DNA of 64,000 bases from Flavobacterium phragmitis (GTDB taxonomy: Bacteria; Bacteroidota; Bacteroidia; Flavobacteriales; Flavobacteriaceae), in assembly GCF_900112575.1 (NCBI RefSeq), contig NZ_FOMH01000001.1, positions 124,001 to 188,000 on the forward strand, in the 5' to 3' direction. Positions 50,002 to 59,625 of the stretch are shown here, piece by piece. The notes below the pieces were generated by a model. It was not told the origin of the DNA. It saw only the letters and a list, made by a program, of their open reading frames with translations, and made no database searches. The position numbers and the translations under genes were made by a program. Numbering within the stretch: position 1 is the first letter of the stretch; the number at the start of each line of letters is the position of its first letter.

Positions 50002-51240
50002 ATGAAAAAGTATTTTAAAGTGATGTTCATGATGGGGATTTTAGGCACATTGAATCTTCATGCTCAAGTTGGTATTCCCACCAACAACCCTAACGCTAAT
50101 GCAGTATTAGATTTAAACAGAACGGATGGAACCAGCGAAAAAGGATTATTGCTACCCAAAGTAGCCCTCAAAGCTACAGACAATTTTGCCCCTATGGCTG
50201 CGCATGTCGCAGGTATGAAAGTATATAACACAGCCACTGATGGCTCAGGTGAAACCGCCGTAACTCCAGGAGAGTATAATAATGATGGAACCAAATGGAT
50301 ACGTGTTGTTTCAAAAGACGAAACCTCAGATGGCTGGGCTTTAGGAGGTAATACCAATGGTGCAATTAAAGAATTAGGAACAAAAGACGCACAGCCTCTT
50401 CCATTTATTACAGATGGAACAACTAAAATGAGTTTGTCAACTGATGGAGTTTTAGGACTAGGAGGTAATAATGATGTAGATTCCAGTATTCGTGTTCCAG
50501 ATAATCCGAGTAATCCAGCTAGTGCTATGTCTCCCAGATTAAATTTAATGTCCGATAAAAACCAATCATCACCTGGATTTGTGATATCTAATTTTACTGA
50601 CGATAATACATCTTATTCCACATTCAATAGTCTTGCTTTTATAAAAGGCACTGGCTCTCACCAAAATCCAAAACCAGGAGTAGATAATGATATTGTTGGC
50701 CAATTATCTTTTTATGCTTATGATAATAGATATTCTACAAAGTTCAATTTAATGACTGCGATACGAGCAACAAACTTTTTAAATGCTTCTGGCAATAAAT
50801 CTGGAATACTGAGGTTGGGACTTAATTCTCATGTTACAATTTATGATAATTCTGTCGTTTTAGGATTTGGTGGTATGACTTCTTTCGATCAAAATCAAAA
50901 TAAAGCTCAAATTTATATTAGTGGTAAAATAGGTGTAAATTATAAACTTCAGACCACTATTACAAATGCAAACATTTCTGACTCTGATCAAACATCATTA
51001 TACATAAATACGGTAAACTCTACTGTAACATTCAATCTTGCTAAAGCAGCCGTGTCAAATAATGGTCGAGTAGCAACAATTGTTGCAAGCGGAGGTACTT
51101 CATCAAAAGTTGCACTAAAACCAGCAACAGGTGACAGCATAATACTTATGGGAGCAGCACCAATAACTACTACTACAACTGCAACAACAAATATAAAAGT
51201 AATCAGTAATGGAGTTGATACATGGTATCAAATACCATAA
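50002..51240 (+). CDS. Secreted surface or fibre-like protein
   Basis: 412 residues. A signal peptide ends LHAQ, followed by the Bacteroidetes N-terminal pattern VGIPTNNPNANAVLDLNRTDGTSEKGLLLPKV and GMKVYNTATDG...NDGTKW, found in exported, tail-fibre-like surface proteins. The rest is low-complexity, Ser/Thr/Asn-rich beta structure. No T9SS C-terminal sorting domain was recognised. Function unknown. It is flanked by two HTH genes. Confidence 0.75.
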   Translation: MKKYFKVMFMMGILGTLNLHAQVGIPTNNPNANAVLDLNRTDGTSEKGLLLPKVALKATDNFAPMAAHVAGMKVYNTATDGSGETAVTPGEYNNDGTKWIRVVSKDETSDGWALGGNTNGAIKELGTKDAQPLPFITDGTTKMSLSTDGVLGLGGNNDVDSSIRVPDNPSNPASAMSPRLNLMSDKNQSSPGFVISNFTDDNTSYSTFNSLAFIKGTGSHQNPKPGVDNDIVGQLSFYAYDNRYSTKFNLMTAIRATNFLNASGNKSGILRLGLNSHVTIYDNSVVLGFGGMTSFDQNQNKAQIYISGKIGVNYKLQTTITNANISDSDQTSLYINTVNSTVTFNLAKAAVSNNGRVATIVASGGTSSKVALKPATGDSIILMGAAPITTTTTATTNIKVISNGVDTWYQIP

Positions 51241-51343
51241 TAAAAGCTAGATTCGCTATATAAAAACCTATCCTACAAGAATGGGTTTATAAAATTAAAA
51301 GGTTACAAGTCTGTTTTATTTAATTCATTAAAAACAAAACAAA

Positions 51344-51685
51344 ATGACTAAAACAAAACTCACCAATGCAAGGCTTGCCAAAGGCATTTCCCAAGAAGAA
51401 CTCGCAGATTTAATAGGTATGACGCAATCCAACTATAGTAGAAGAGAAAATGGTCATAAAAAAATATCGGAAGTAGAATGGATAAGAATTGCAAAAGAAT
51501 TAGGCGTTAGCAAAGAAGAAATTTATGAGCCAGATGAAGATCCAGCTCCTAAAAGCGATGCCTTAAAAATGCTTCAGTTTACGATGCCTAATTTTATTCT
51601 TGAACATATTGAGCTTTTAAAAAAAGAAAACAAAATGCTGAAAGAAAAACTCAAACAGTTTAAAAATCAAAATATTAATTCCTAA
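51344..51685 (+). CDS. XRE-family HTH regulator with coiled-coil tail
   Basis: 113 residues. A classic lambda-type HTH occupies 5-60 (RLAKGISQEELADLIGMTQSNYSRRENG), followed by an acidic linker PDEDP and a C-terminal coiled coil (about 85-110). It may control the preceding secreted gene. Its end overlaps the convergent elaA gene by 11 bp. Confidence 0.9.
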   Translation: MTKTKLTNARLAKGISQEELADLIGMTQSNYSRRENGHKKISEVEWIRIAKELGVSKEEIYEPDEDPAPKSDALKMLQFTMPNFILEHIELLKKENKMLKEKLKQFKNQNINS

Positions 51686-52118
51686 TCATCTCAATATGCG
51701 GGATATCATCTTCCAGATACATTTCGCTTGTTTGTACAAATCCGTGGCTTTCGTAGAATTTTTTTAGATATAATTGTGCTCCAATGGTTATGGCCTCTTT
51801 TCCAAAATTAGCTTTAATTCCAGCAATGGCTTCGCGCATTAATTCATGTCCCCATTTTTTATCTCTGTAATTGGCGTCTACCACTACTCTTCCTATCGAA
51901 GCATTATCAAAACTAATTCCGGCATCGAACAAACGGGAATAGGCCACTATTTTGCCTTCGTATTCGCCAATTAGGTGCAAGGCTTTCTTGTCTTTGCCAT
52001 CAAGATCCAAATAAACGCAATTTTGCTCCACTACAAAGATTTCACTTCGCAATCTGAGCACATCGTATAGTTCGTTTACATTTAATGCCTCAAAAGGCTT
52101 TATTTTCCATTTTAACAT
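51675..52118 (-). CDS. elaA: ElaA-type GNAT acetyltransferase
   Basis: 147 residues. It matches ElaA in LYDVLRLRSEIFVVEQNCVYLDLDGKDKKALHLIG, with the acetyl-CoA loop around IGRVVVDANYRDKKWGHELM. GNAT enzymes acetylate amines; the ElaA substrate is unknown. It is a single gene. Confidence 0.9.
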   Translation of the reverse strand: MLKWKIKPFEALNVNELYDVLRLRSEIFVVEQNCVYLDLDGKDKKALHLIGEYEGKIVAYSRLFDAGISFDNASIGRVVVDANYRDKKWGHELMREAIAGIKANFGKEAITIGAQLYLKKFYESHGFVQTSEMYLEDDIPHIEMIRN

Positions 52119-52182
52119 TTTTATCGTTTATTGTTTTTGGTTTGTTGTTTATTGTTCATGGAACAAAATTACATGAAATAGA

Positions 52183-52212
52183 AATCCCAATCGCAAAACT
52201 GCAATTGGGATT
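52183..52212 (-). terminator. Terminator-like hairpin of the DUF1579 gene
   Basis: AATCCCAATCGC and GCAATTGGGATT pair with one G-T around AAAACT, then a T-rich run on the minus strand. It lies 27 bp after the 52239 stop. Confidence 0.65.
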
Positions 52213-52238
52213 CTTAAAAACTGTACAGAATGAAGAAG

Positions 52239-52886
52239 CTATTTTTTCTTCATTAAAATTTCCATGCTTTTATATTCGGTGCCATTTTTAGTGTCGTACA
52301 TTTCCATTTTACGTGTTTTTGGATCTACAATAGTATACACTTCTCTGTATGAGTTCTTTTTTCCAGTTGCAGGATCTACAAATTCACCTTTGAAGGTCGC
52401 GCTTTTAGTCCTTTCGTCGTATTTACCAATTCCAACCATCATTCCGGTTCCCATATTGTCGATAAAAGTAGAGGTGTATTCTTTGCTGGCGTTATTGAAT
52501 GCCAATGTGCTTTTACCTTCAAATGGTGCACCCATTATTTTTCCAACATAATTTGCTTCTTGATAGCGTCCTCCTAAAATCATTTTGATTGTGGCTACTG
52601 AAGATGCCTTTTCGGGTTTCCCATTTGGTTCGTACCAAAAAGTCATTTCACAATTCCATGTTCCTACTTCGTCGGCCATCCATTTATGTGGTTCACTCGG
52701 AGTTGCAAAATCTTGCCATGCTTTGGCTACTGCCGCAGAGTCAGCTGGTTCTGCTACTACAGGCTCTTCCGTTTTAATGCTGTCTGAAACTTTTGGCGGT
52801 TCGGTTACTGTTTCGGTTTTTATGTCTTTTTTACAAGAAACAAAACAGAGTACAAACAATACTAGTGTTGCGGTTAATTTTTTCAT
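52239..52886 (-). CDS. DUF1579-family lipoprotein
   Basis: 215 residues. Lipobox VSC near residue 18, an acidic tether, then the DUF1579 lipocalin-like barrel (about 55-215) with MADEVGTWNCEMTFWYEPNG and MKMILGGRYQEANYVGKIMG. The fold usually binds small hydrophobic ligands, but the substrate is unknown. Downstream lies a hairpin; upstream is a 378-bp repeat block. Confidence 0.85.
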   Translation of the reverse strand: MKKLTATLVLFVLCFVSCKKDIKTETVTEPPKVSDSIKTEEPVVAEPADSAAVAKAWQDFATPSEPHKWMADEVGTWNCEMTFWYEPNGKPEKASSVATIKMILGGRYQEANYVGKIMGAPFEGKSTLAFNNASKEYTSTFIDNMGTGMMVGIGKYDERTKSATFKGEFVDPATGKKNSYREVYTIVDPKTRKMEMYDTKNGTEYKSMEILMKKK

Positions 52887-52970
52887 AACTATTTGTTTTT
52901 ATGCTTGTTATAAAAACAAAAGTAAGAAATATATTAAAATGATTTGTTTCAGGTTTATGCGAATGTTTGT

Positions 52971-53256
52971 TTAACCGCAAAGGGCGCTAGGGTTTTACGC
53001 AAAGCACGCTAAGTTATTTGTTATATATTACTTTGCATAAAAGTAAAGTTTGCAAAGCTTTTAAACATAGCACGTGATTTTGGAAAAATGGAAACTGTTG
53101 ACAGAAAATTTATAGCCACAGATTACACAGATTAAAGGGATTTTCTTTTTTTCTTTTGCCACAAATTACACAAATTAGCACAAATTTTTTTTAATGAATT
53201 AGCGTTGATTCGTGAATTCGTGGCGAAACAATAATCTTTGCGTGTATTGCGGTTAA
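52971..53256. repeat. Composite repeat: family C arms enclosing family D
   Basis: TTAACCGCAA (52971-52980) is perfectly inverted at 53247-53256. Between them lie relatives of the family D arms: GCCACAGATTACACAGATTA at 53115-53134, and TTGCCACAAATTACACAAATT starting at 53156 against a GAATTCGTGGC end near 53224. It fills the gap 52887-53264, in which no gene is seen. Confidence 0.75.
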
Positions 53257-53264
53257 GGAAAAAA

Positions 53265-54233
53265 CTACCTTTTCTCCACTTTAACCGATTTGATAATAGC
53301 TTCGAGTTCCAGCATTAAATCTCGTTCTTGATTGGATGGTGAATAACAGAAACCTTCTATAACCAAAAGACGGTTATATGCTTTGTCTACAATAGCATAA
53401 TTGATAAAAGGTCCTGCCATAAAATCGTTCTTCAATTCCCAAGTTCCTTTGGTTTCGAAAGCTTCTTTGTTGTCTAAGGTTACTTTTGAAAAATAGGGTG
53501 CATAAGCTTCGCTTGTTATCATTGGTGTATTAGGTTCACGACCTTTGATGTATCGCCCAACAGAATCGCGCATGCGCACAATGGAATTGACAATGTCTTT
53601 TCTCTTTTCAAAATTATGCAATGGTATTTGATAAACCAGTAAACTTGTATTACCACTAATAATCTCCTTTTTAAGCCAAATAAAATTCTTTTTGTGCAAC
53701 ATGTATTCGTATCCTGTTGGAATCTGAATATTTATGTGGAATTTATTCTTGATAATGGTAGGATTCAAAAGCGACTTGCGGTTATCCTCCTGTACTTTTT
53801 CAATTTCGGCATTACGGATCTGTCTTATGATTTCTGCCGAATTATCTTCAATACTGCAGATAAGATCGTCGACAGATTTTTCGTAAATACGAAAAGTGTT
53901 GTGCGGTAAATTTTTGCTGTGAATTATTTCGAATTTCTCAGCAGCCGTTTTTTTAACGACAATAATACTTCGGCTGTCGGTCACAAATCCTTCCAGCAGA
54001 CGCGCCGGATATTGGTTTATGGTAAAAAGCGGTTCTTCTTGTGTAAGTCCGAGAACCGGCGAAGCAAATTTATTTCGAATACTATCACCTACTTCTCCAT
54101 ACCACAACTGATCATCAATAATAATCGAAATTGTGTTGGTTTTTCCAGAAACAGAATCGTTCTGTTTTTCGCCTTTAAAACAGGAAATCAGGAAAAACGG
54201 AAGTAATAGCAATAAAAAATGGGTTTTATTCAT
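53265..54233 (-). CDS. DUF4837-family lipoprotein
   Basis: 322 residues. Lipobox LISC (Cys18), then the DUF4837 body with SIIIDDQLWYGEVGDSIRNKF and HNTFRIYEKSVDDL at the expected spacing. It is unique to Bacteroidetes and of unknown function. It starts 47 bp after the transglycosylase stop, in the pgk-transglycosylase-DUF4837 run, and may act in the envelope with the transglycosylase. Confidence 0.88.
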   Translation of the reverse strand: MNKTHFLLLLLPFFLISCFKGEKQNDSVSGKTNTISIIIDDQLWYGEVGDSIRNKFASPVLGLTQEEPLFTINQYPARLLEGFVTDSRSIIVVKKTAAEKFEIIHSKNLPHNTFRIYEKSVDDLICSIEDNSAEIIRQIRNAEIEKVQEDNRKSLLNPTIIKNKFHINIQIPTGYEYMLHKKNFIWLKKEIISGNTSLLVYQIPLHNFEKRKDIVNSIVRMRDSVGRYIKGREPNTPMITSEAYAPYFSKVTLDNKEAFETKGTWELKNDFMAGPFINYAIVDKAYNRLLVIEGFCYSPSNQERDLMLELEAIIKSVKVEKR

Positions 54234-54280
54234 TTTCTTAATTTATGAAATAAAACCCAAATTTAAATAAGATTTTTCTT

Positions 54281-56086
54281 TTATCCGTTTATTTTAAGTT
54301 TCATTCCCGGTTTAATATCTTCATCTTTAATGTCATTCCATTTTTTAATATCCGAAATGGTTACTCCAGGATATTTTTTAGAAATGCTGTATAAAGAATC
54401 TCCTTTTTTAACGTAATAATCTTCACTAACGTTTTTAGAAGACGCTTTTTTCTTGAATGAATCAACCGAGTTTGATGCAATTGCTGTTGAAGCCGGCTCT
54501 TCTATAACTATCGCTGCTTTAGAAATAATCAGTGTTTTTCCTAAACCAATGTTATTTGAGGTTAAATTGTTAAGTTCTTTTAACTCCGCAATAGTCGTAC
54601 CGAACTTCTTTGCAATGCTGCCTAAATTATCTCCAGCAACAACTACATAGTCCATATCTACAGCTGCTTTCTCTTTATTTTCTACAGATGCAACAGCTTG
54701 TTCTCTGTCTGCAACAGGAACAGCTTTAACAGGAATTTCCTCTTCTGCTTTGATTTTCAAGCTTCTTCCAACTGCTACTGCATTTGTTTTTAAGTTATTC
54801 CATTTTTTAATTTCTGAAATACTCACATCATATTTAGCGGCAATTGCTCCTAAATTATCTCCTTTTCTAACTTTATAAAATTCGAAATCCCCTTTCTCTA
54901 CTGTTGCTGGTTTCGTCGTAGCTGGTTTTGCTTTTGGAGCATATTTTACAGCCAGTCTTGAAGAAGTCGATCGAAACTCTGTATCATGTTTCACATAAGC
55001 ATAAATCTGCTCTTCATTGGAAACAAAGGTTGCGATTTTATCTTTTGGTAGTCGAATAAAATGTTGTTCTCCTTGATAATACGGAACCACATTCATTTTA
55101 TAAGACGGATTTAAAAGCTGAATTTGAGACTGAGGCATGTCTAACAAATCGGCAATCTGTTTGAAAGACATTTGATTTTTGATTGCTATCGTATCAGTTT
55201 CAAAGTTTTTAACAACAGCTCTTTCTGGATTAATTCCATGTTCTTTATGATATTCAAAAAGATACATTGTAGCTAAAAAAGCCGGAACATAACCTTGAGT
55301 TTCTTTTGGAAGGTAATTACGAATGTCCCAGTATTTTGTTTTTCCGCCAGAGCGACGAATTGCTTTGGTAACATTTCCTGGACCTGAGTTGTAAGAAGCT
55401 AAAACCAGTTCCCAATCACCAAAAATATTGAACATCTTGGTCATGTATTCAGAACAGGCTGCTGTAGCTTTAAGAGGGTCGCTTCTTTCGTCGATATACG
55501 AATCGATTTTTAAAGCGTATTGTTTTCCGGTTCCGTACATAAACTGCCAAAGTCCCGTGGCGCCCATTTTAGAAACTGCTTTAGGATTTAAAGCAGATTC
55601 TACAACGGCTAAATATTTTATTTCCAAGGGAACATTGCTTTTTGCAAAAGACTCCTCAAAGATTGGGAAATAATATTCTGATAAAGCCATTAATCGAGAA
55701 AACGATTTTTTACGGTTCTTAAGAAATGACTTTATTATATTTTCTAAACCTTGATTGTATTCAATCTCAAAAGGTGATTTCTCATTCATCGCTGCCAAAC
55801 GCTGTTTTAGCAATTCGGTCGGCAGTTCTTGATCAACAGTAACGTCTTTGTTGATGGTTTGAATGTCTTTGGTCAGGTCGTCATAAATATCCAAACTTAC
55901 TAATTCGTTCATCCATAAACTATCTACTTTTGAAGCTAGATCGTTTCTTTTGAATGTACTTTTAATAGAATCTAAATATGTTAACTTAACTTCTGGCTTA
56001 CTTTCTAAAGTCGATGCTGTTTCTTGTGAAAAGGCAGCCATCGTAAAGAAAGCAGAAACCACTATTGATATTTTCCTTACAATCAT
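54281..56086 (-). CDS. LysM lytic transglycosylase (MltD-like)
   Basis: 601 residues with a signal peptide. The GH23 transglycosylase domain (about 130-280) has the catalytic glutamate in VVESALNPKAVSKMGATGLW. Three LysM repeats follow (about 400-450, 480-525 and 555-600), each beginning Y-x-V-x-x-G-D or similar (YVVVAGDNLGSIAKKFG). It cleaves peptidoglycan with 1,6-anhydro products in the periplasm. Next to DUF4837 and downstream of pgk. Confidence 0.94.
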   Translation of the reverse strand: MIVRKISIVVSAFFTMAAFSQETASTLESKPEVKLTYLDSIKSTFKRNDLASKVDSLWMNELVSLDIYDDLTKDIQTINKDVTVDQELPTELLKQRLAAMNEKSPFEIEYNQGLENIIKSFLKNRKKSFSRLMALSEYYFPIFEESFAKSNVPLEIKYLAVVESALNPKAVSKMGATGLWQFMYGTGKQYALKIDSYIDERSDPLKATAACSEYMTKMFNIFGDWELVLASYNSGPGNVTKAIRRSGGKTKYWDIRNYLPKETQGYVPAFLATMYLFEYHKEHGINPERAVVKNFETDTIAIKNQMSFKQIADLLDMPQSQIQLLNPSYKMNVVPYYQGEQHFIRLPKDKIATFVSNEEQIYAYVKHDTEFRSTSSRLAVKYAPKAKPATTKPATVEKGDFEFYKVRKGDNLGAIAAKYDVSISEIKKWNNLKTNAVAVGRSLKIKAEEEIPVKAVPVADREQAVASVENKEKAAVDMDYVVVAGDNLGSIAKKFGTTIAELKELNNLTSNNIGLGKTLIISKAAIVIEEPASTAIASNSVDSFKKKASSKNVSEDYYVKKGDSLYSISKKYPGVTISDIKKWNDIKDEDIKPGMKLKING

Positions 56087-56196
56087 ATAACATTATTTTA
56101 AAATTCTGTAATTCAAACAATTACGAGATGTGTACTTTTGCAAAAATAAGCCCTTTATCGAAGAAAACTAATTAAAAAAATGTTAATTGTGATATT

Positions 56197-57384
56197 TTAG
56201 TCTAAAATCGCTGCGATTCCAGGTAAAATTCTTCCCTCTAACATTTCAAGCATAGCCCCACCACCAGTAGAAACGTAGCTCATTTTATCTTCAAATCCGA
56301 ACTGTTTTACAGCTGCAACAGAATCACCTCCGCCTACTAATGAAAATGCTCCGTTTTCTGTAGCCTCTGCAATATAATCTCCTAATGCAATTGTTCCTTT
56401 AGAGAAAGTTTCCATTTCAAAAACTCCCAATGGACCGTTCCAAAGAATTGTTTTTGACTCTAAAATTACTTTCTTGAAGTTCTCCAAAGATTTTGGACCT
56501 GCATCCAAACCTTGCCATCCGTCAGGAATTGCAGTTACATCTACCACCTGAGTGTTTGCTGTGTTTGAGAAATCGTCTGCAGCCACAACGTCAACTGGAA
56601 TATGAACTTGTACATTTTTCTCTTTTGCTAATCTTAGGATTTCTAAAGCTAAATCTAGTTTGTCATCTTCGCAGATTGATTCACCAATTTTTCCGCCTTG
56701 CGCTTTAATGAAAGTAAATGTCATACCTCCACCAATAATCATGTGATCTACTTTATCTAAAATATTTTCGATAACTGTGATTTTAGACGAAACTTTAGAA
56801 CCACCAAGAACAGCAGTTACAGGTTTCACGCTATTATTCAAAACTTTATTTAAACTGTCTATTTCTTTTGCCAATAATGTTCCGAAGCATTTTTTGTTTT
56901 CGAAAAACTGTGCAATGATTGTAGTCGATGCGTGTGCTCTGTGTGCTGTACCGAATGCATCGTTTACATAAATATCTCCAAGAGAAGCCAATTCTTTAGC
57001 AAAAACCACATTTCCTTCTTCTTCTTCAGCGTGGAAACGTAAATTTTCTAATAAAAGAACTTCACCTGGCTGTAAGTTTTTAGCAGCTGTCTGAGCTGGT
57101 TCTCCAACGCAGTTTTCAGCAAACTTAACTTCAACTCCTAAAATTTCAGAAGCTGTTTTTAAAATATGTTTTAAAGAGTATTTTTCTTCAGCGCCTTTTG
57201 GTCTTCCTAAGTGCGACATTAAGATTACACTTCCTCCTTGAGCCAAAATTGTATCAATAGTTGGCTTTGCAGCTTCAATACGTGTCGTATCAGTTACATT
57301 AAAATTCTCATCCAACGGAACGTTAAAGTCTACACGGATAATTGCTTTTTTATTTTTAAAATCGAAATCGTTTAAAGTTTTCAT
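56197..57384 (-). CDS. pgk: Phosphoglycerate kinase
   Basis: 395 residues, normal length. The signature [19 protein letters not shown] opens the N-terminal domain. [19 protein letters not shown] and GGGDSVAA mark the nucleotide-binding half. It makes ATP from 1,3-bisphosphoglycerate in glycolysis. The next gene in the same direction follows after 110 bp. Confidence 0.97.
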   Translation of the reverse strand: MKTLNDFDFKNKKAIIRVDFNVPLDENFNVTDTTRIEAAKPTIDTILAQGGSVILMSHLGRPKGAEEKYSLKHILKTASEILGVEVKFAENCVGEPAQTAAKNLQPGEVLLLENLRFHAEEEEGNVVFAKELASLGDIYVNDAFGTAHRAHASTTIIAQFFENKKCFGTLLAKEIDSLNKVLNNSVKPVTAVLGGSKVSSKITVIENILDKVDHMIIGGGMTFTFIKAQGGKIGESICEDDKLDLALEILRLAKEKNVQVHIPVDVVAADDFSNTANTQVVDVTAIPDGWQGLDAGPKSLENFKKVILESKTILWNGPLGVFEMETFSKGTIALGDYIAEATENGAFSLVGGGDSVAAVKQFGFEDKMSYVSTGGGAMLEMLEGRILPGIAAILD

Positions 57385-57573
57385 CTTGATAATTTTTAGT
57401 TTTTTTTTAGAAAGAAAAACAAATATAGGACTTTTAGACTTGTAATAAATTCGAATAAACTAAAAAAGAAGCAAGAAAAAGAACGAAAACGTTATAAATT
57501 TACAAAAAAAATGGTTTATTTAAGAATAAAAACAATTTTAGACCACAATTCAATACTGCCTTTTATAAAAAAA

Positions 57574-57602
57574 CCTTTCCTGTCAACAGAAAACAGGAAA
57601 GG
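57574..57602 (-). terminator. Intrinsic terminator of the dioxygenase operon
   Basis: CCTTTCCTGT (57574-57583) and ACAGGAAAGG (57593-57602) form a perfect 10-bp stem with seven T on the minus strand. It ends the 59625-57646 operon 43 bp after its last stop. Confidence 0.85.
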
Positions 57603-57645
57603 CAAAAAATGAATTAGGATTTATTTTTTGTTTTTGGATGATGAA

Positions 57646-58152
57646 TTAGTCTTCTGTCTTAATAAAACAAATTGACAAATTGTTTTGAGCTGGAAACATA
57701 ATGGTCTCATATTCGTTTTGGTTTTCAACATTTTTGGAGACCAAATAATTTCCTTCAATAATTCCGAAATAATTTAATAAAGGCGTGTAAAAAGTAATTC
57801 CAATTTTATGTTTGGATATATCGGTTATATCTGTATTTATAATGTCCAACTGATAATTGAGAAAAGGAAAATAGTTGTTACCTAAAACATCTGTAACACG
57901 ATGAAAGTTTCCTTTTAATTGTTCTACATAGCCACTCGCCGCGATTCCTGTTAAGAAATGCAGTTGTTTTGCTTTTTCGTTTTCACTCAATAATTCTCGA
58001 AAAGTATTCTTCGGACTTGTTCTCGAATTGAACTGCTGGCTCTGCATCTGGTATTCTTTGAATGTATCTTCAAAAACATATTTATCCCACAAAGAAGAAG
58101 ACGAATTATCTATGACAATACGATACGCCAATTTTATTCTAGTGATTTTCAT
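57646..58152 (-). CDS. Hypothetical soluble protein
   Basis: 168 residues, no signal or membrane helix, mixed alpha/beta with FHRVTDVLGNNYFPFLNYQL. No family is recognised. The start overlaps the pirin-like gene by 4 bp, so it is the third gene of the operon with the intradiol dioxygenase. Confidence 0.7.
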   Translation of the reverse strand: MKITRIKLAYRIVIDNSSSSLWDKYVFEDTFKEYQMQSQQFNSRTSPKNTFRELLSENEKAKQLHFLTGIAASGYVEQLKGNFHRVTDVLGNNYFPFLNYQLDIINTDITDISKHKIGITFYTPLLNYFGIIEGNYLVSKNVENQNEYETIMFPAQNNLSICFIKTED

Positions 58153-58853
58153 GAATTAAGTGCTTTTAATGGGACTTCTATAACCAATAGAATGGCATTT
58201 TCTGAAAGTGCTTCCCATTCAATTTTACTGGTTTCCTTTAAAGCTAACCCGTCTTTGGCTTCCAAAAGACGGTCTTCGACTTCAAAAGCACCATTGAGAA
58301 CAAATGCAAAAACACCATTTTTAGAGTTTCTCAAAGTAAACGATCCGTGTTTTCTTCCATCATAAAGTCCGATAAACCCAAGCGCTCTTTCAACTTCAAA
58401 TAAAGAATAAAGCTTATTATGTCTGCTAAAATCAAATTTGTATTGCTGGAAATAGTTCTTGAAATACTGTCTTCCCATATCAAATTCGATTTCGAGATAA
58501 CTCACATTTTCATTTTCATACGGATTGAAAATTTCAACCGTTAATTCGTCATCAGCAGCCAGAACGCGAATTTGATCTACACGCAGAAACTCAGTATTGC
58601 CAATACTATCTTTATATTCGATTCCGCCAAACAGAGGCAGAATAATGACATTTGTTTTTGATTTTATAAGTCGGGTAATGCATTGCTGTGGCGCCAATAT
58701 TACCTCATTCAAAATCTTTAACGATCCAAATGCATTTCTAGATAAATCCTGATATTGTTCAAAATTAAAAGTCGCAAAACAATTGTGTTTTCCAGAATTG
58801 AAAACGCCTCTTAAATCTGACTTATAAATTTGGGCTGGAATCTGCGCTATCAT
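58149..58853 (-). CDS. Pirin/quercetinase-like cupin protein
   Basis: 234 residues built of two cupin-like halves. The C-terminal half resembles the pirin-family end, with GVFAFVLNGAFEVEDRLLEAKDGLAL and LLVIEVP. The N-terminal half has lost the typical pirin His/His/Glu metal set, as far as can be seen, so it may be a degenerate or non-catalytic member. It sits 19 bp after the intradiol dioxygenase stop. Confidence 0.7.
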   Translation of the reverse strand: MIAQIPAQIYKSDLRGVFNSGKHNCFATFNFEQYQDLSRNAFGSLKILNEVILAPQQCITRLIKSKTNVIILPLFGGIEYKDSIGNTEFLRVDQIRVLAADDELTVEIFNPYENENVSYLEIEFDMGRQYFKNYFQQYKFDFSRHNKLYSLFEVERALGFIGLYDGRKHGSFTLRNSKNGVFAFVLNGAFEVEDRLLEAKDGLALKETSKIEWEALSENAILLVIEVPLKALNS

Positions 58854-58872
58854 GGTAAACTATTTTAAAAAA

Positions 58873-59625
58873 CTAACTTGCAACGTTGATGGTATGCGTT
58901 AAAACATACCCTTCACTGATACTTCCTGTAACTGTTCCTAATTCATTTGCTACTGAATCCGAAAATACATTGTCAGACGCATTATAAGTATAACCAGACA
59001 ATCCTTTTGTATAGCCATTTGCTGTTGATGCGTTTACTGTAGCCACCGCACTATTTGTTCCTTCTGGAAAAGCAATTTGTGTTACTAATAGAGAAGTTCC
59101 GCTTGCATTGTAAATATGAACGTGAATATGAGTCGCACGACCAGAATACCATCCGGGAAAAATAGAAGTAAAAGTTACCAAACCATTTTCATCTGTAGTT
59201 TGTCTTCCTCTTAAAAAATGATAAGAAGTATAATTGACTGACTGCATTGATGTTCCTCCGTATTCTGAATAATACCCATCTTTATCACAATGCCAAATGT
59301 CGACAATCGCGTCTTTTAGTACAGCACAACTTGCTTTGGTGTTTTTGATTGTAATTTTAATGGTAAAAGCCACTCCTATTCTATCCATGACAATATTTGA
59401 TTTTACCAAAGATGATGGCGTAATGGTTGGAAACGGCCCTGCTGTTTCAGATGGTGTTACCGAACAGCTGCTTGAAGAAGATCCTGAACCCGAACTTGAA
59501 CCTGAATCTGTTCCAGTTGATGCCTCTGATGAGTCACCATCTTTACTGCATGCGTTTATAATTGGAATGGCCAAAGTACCAATTCCTACTAAACCCAAGC
59601 CTCTTAAAAATTCTTTTCTTTCCAT
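58873..59625 (-). CDS. Intradiol ring-cleavage dioxygenase lipoprotein
   Basis: 250 residues. The signal ends in IINACS (lipobox-like, Cys26) with a twin-residue start MERKEFLRGLGLVG. A Ser/Gly-rich tether follows (about 30-53), then an intradiol dioxygenase core: TPSETAGPFP, DIWHCDKDGYYSEYG, and RATHIHVHIYN with the iron-binding histidines. Non-heme Fe(III) enzymes of this fold open catechol rings, but this envelope-anchored class has unknown substrate. First gene of a three-gene operon. Confidence 0.9.
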   Translation of the reverse strand: MERKEFLRGLGLVGIGTLAIPIINACSKDGDSSEASTGTDSGSSSGSGSSSSSCSVTPSETAGPFPTITPSSLVKSNIVMDRIGVAFTIKITIKNTKASCAVLKDAIVDIWHCDKDGYYSEYGGTSMQSVNYTSYHFLRGRQTTDENGLVTFTSIFPGWYSGRATHIHVHIYNASGTSLLVTQIAFPEGTNSAVATVNASTANGYTKGLSGYTYNASDNVFSDSVANELGTVTGSISEGYVLTHTINVAS

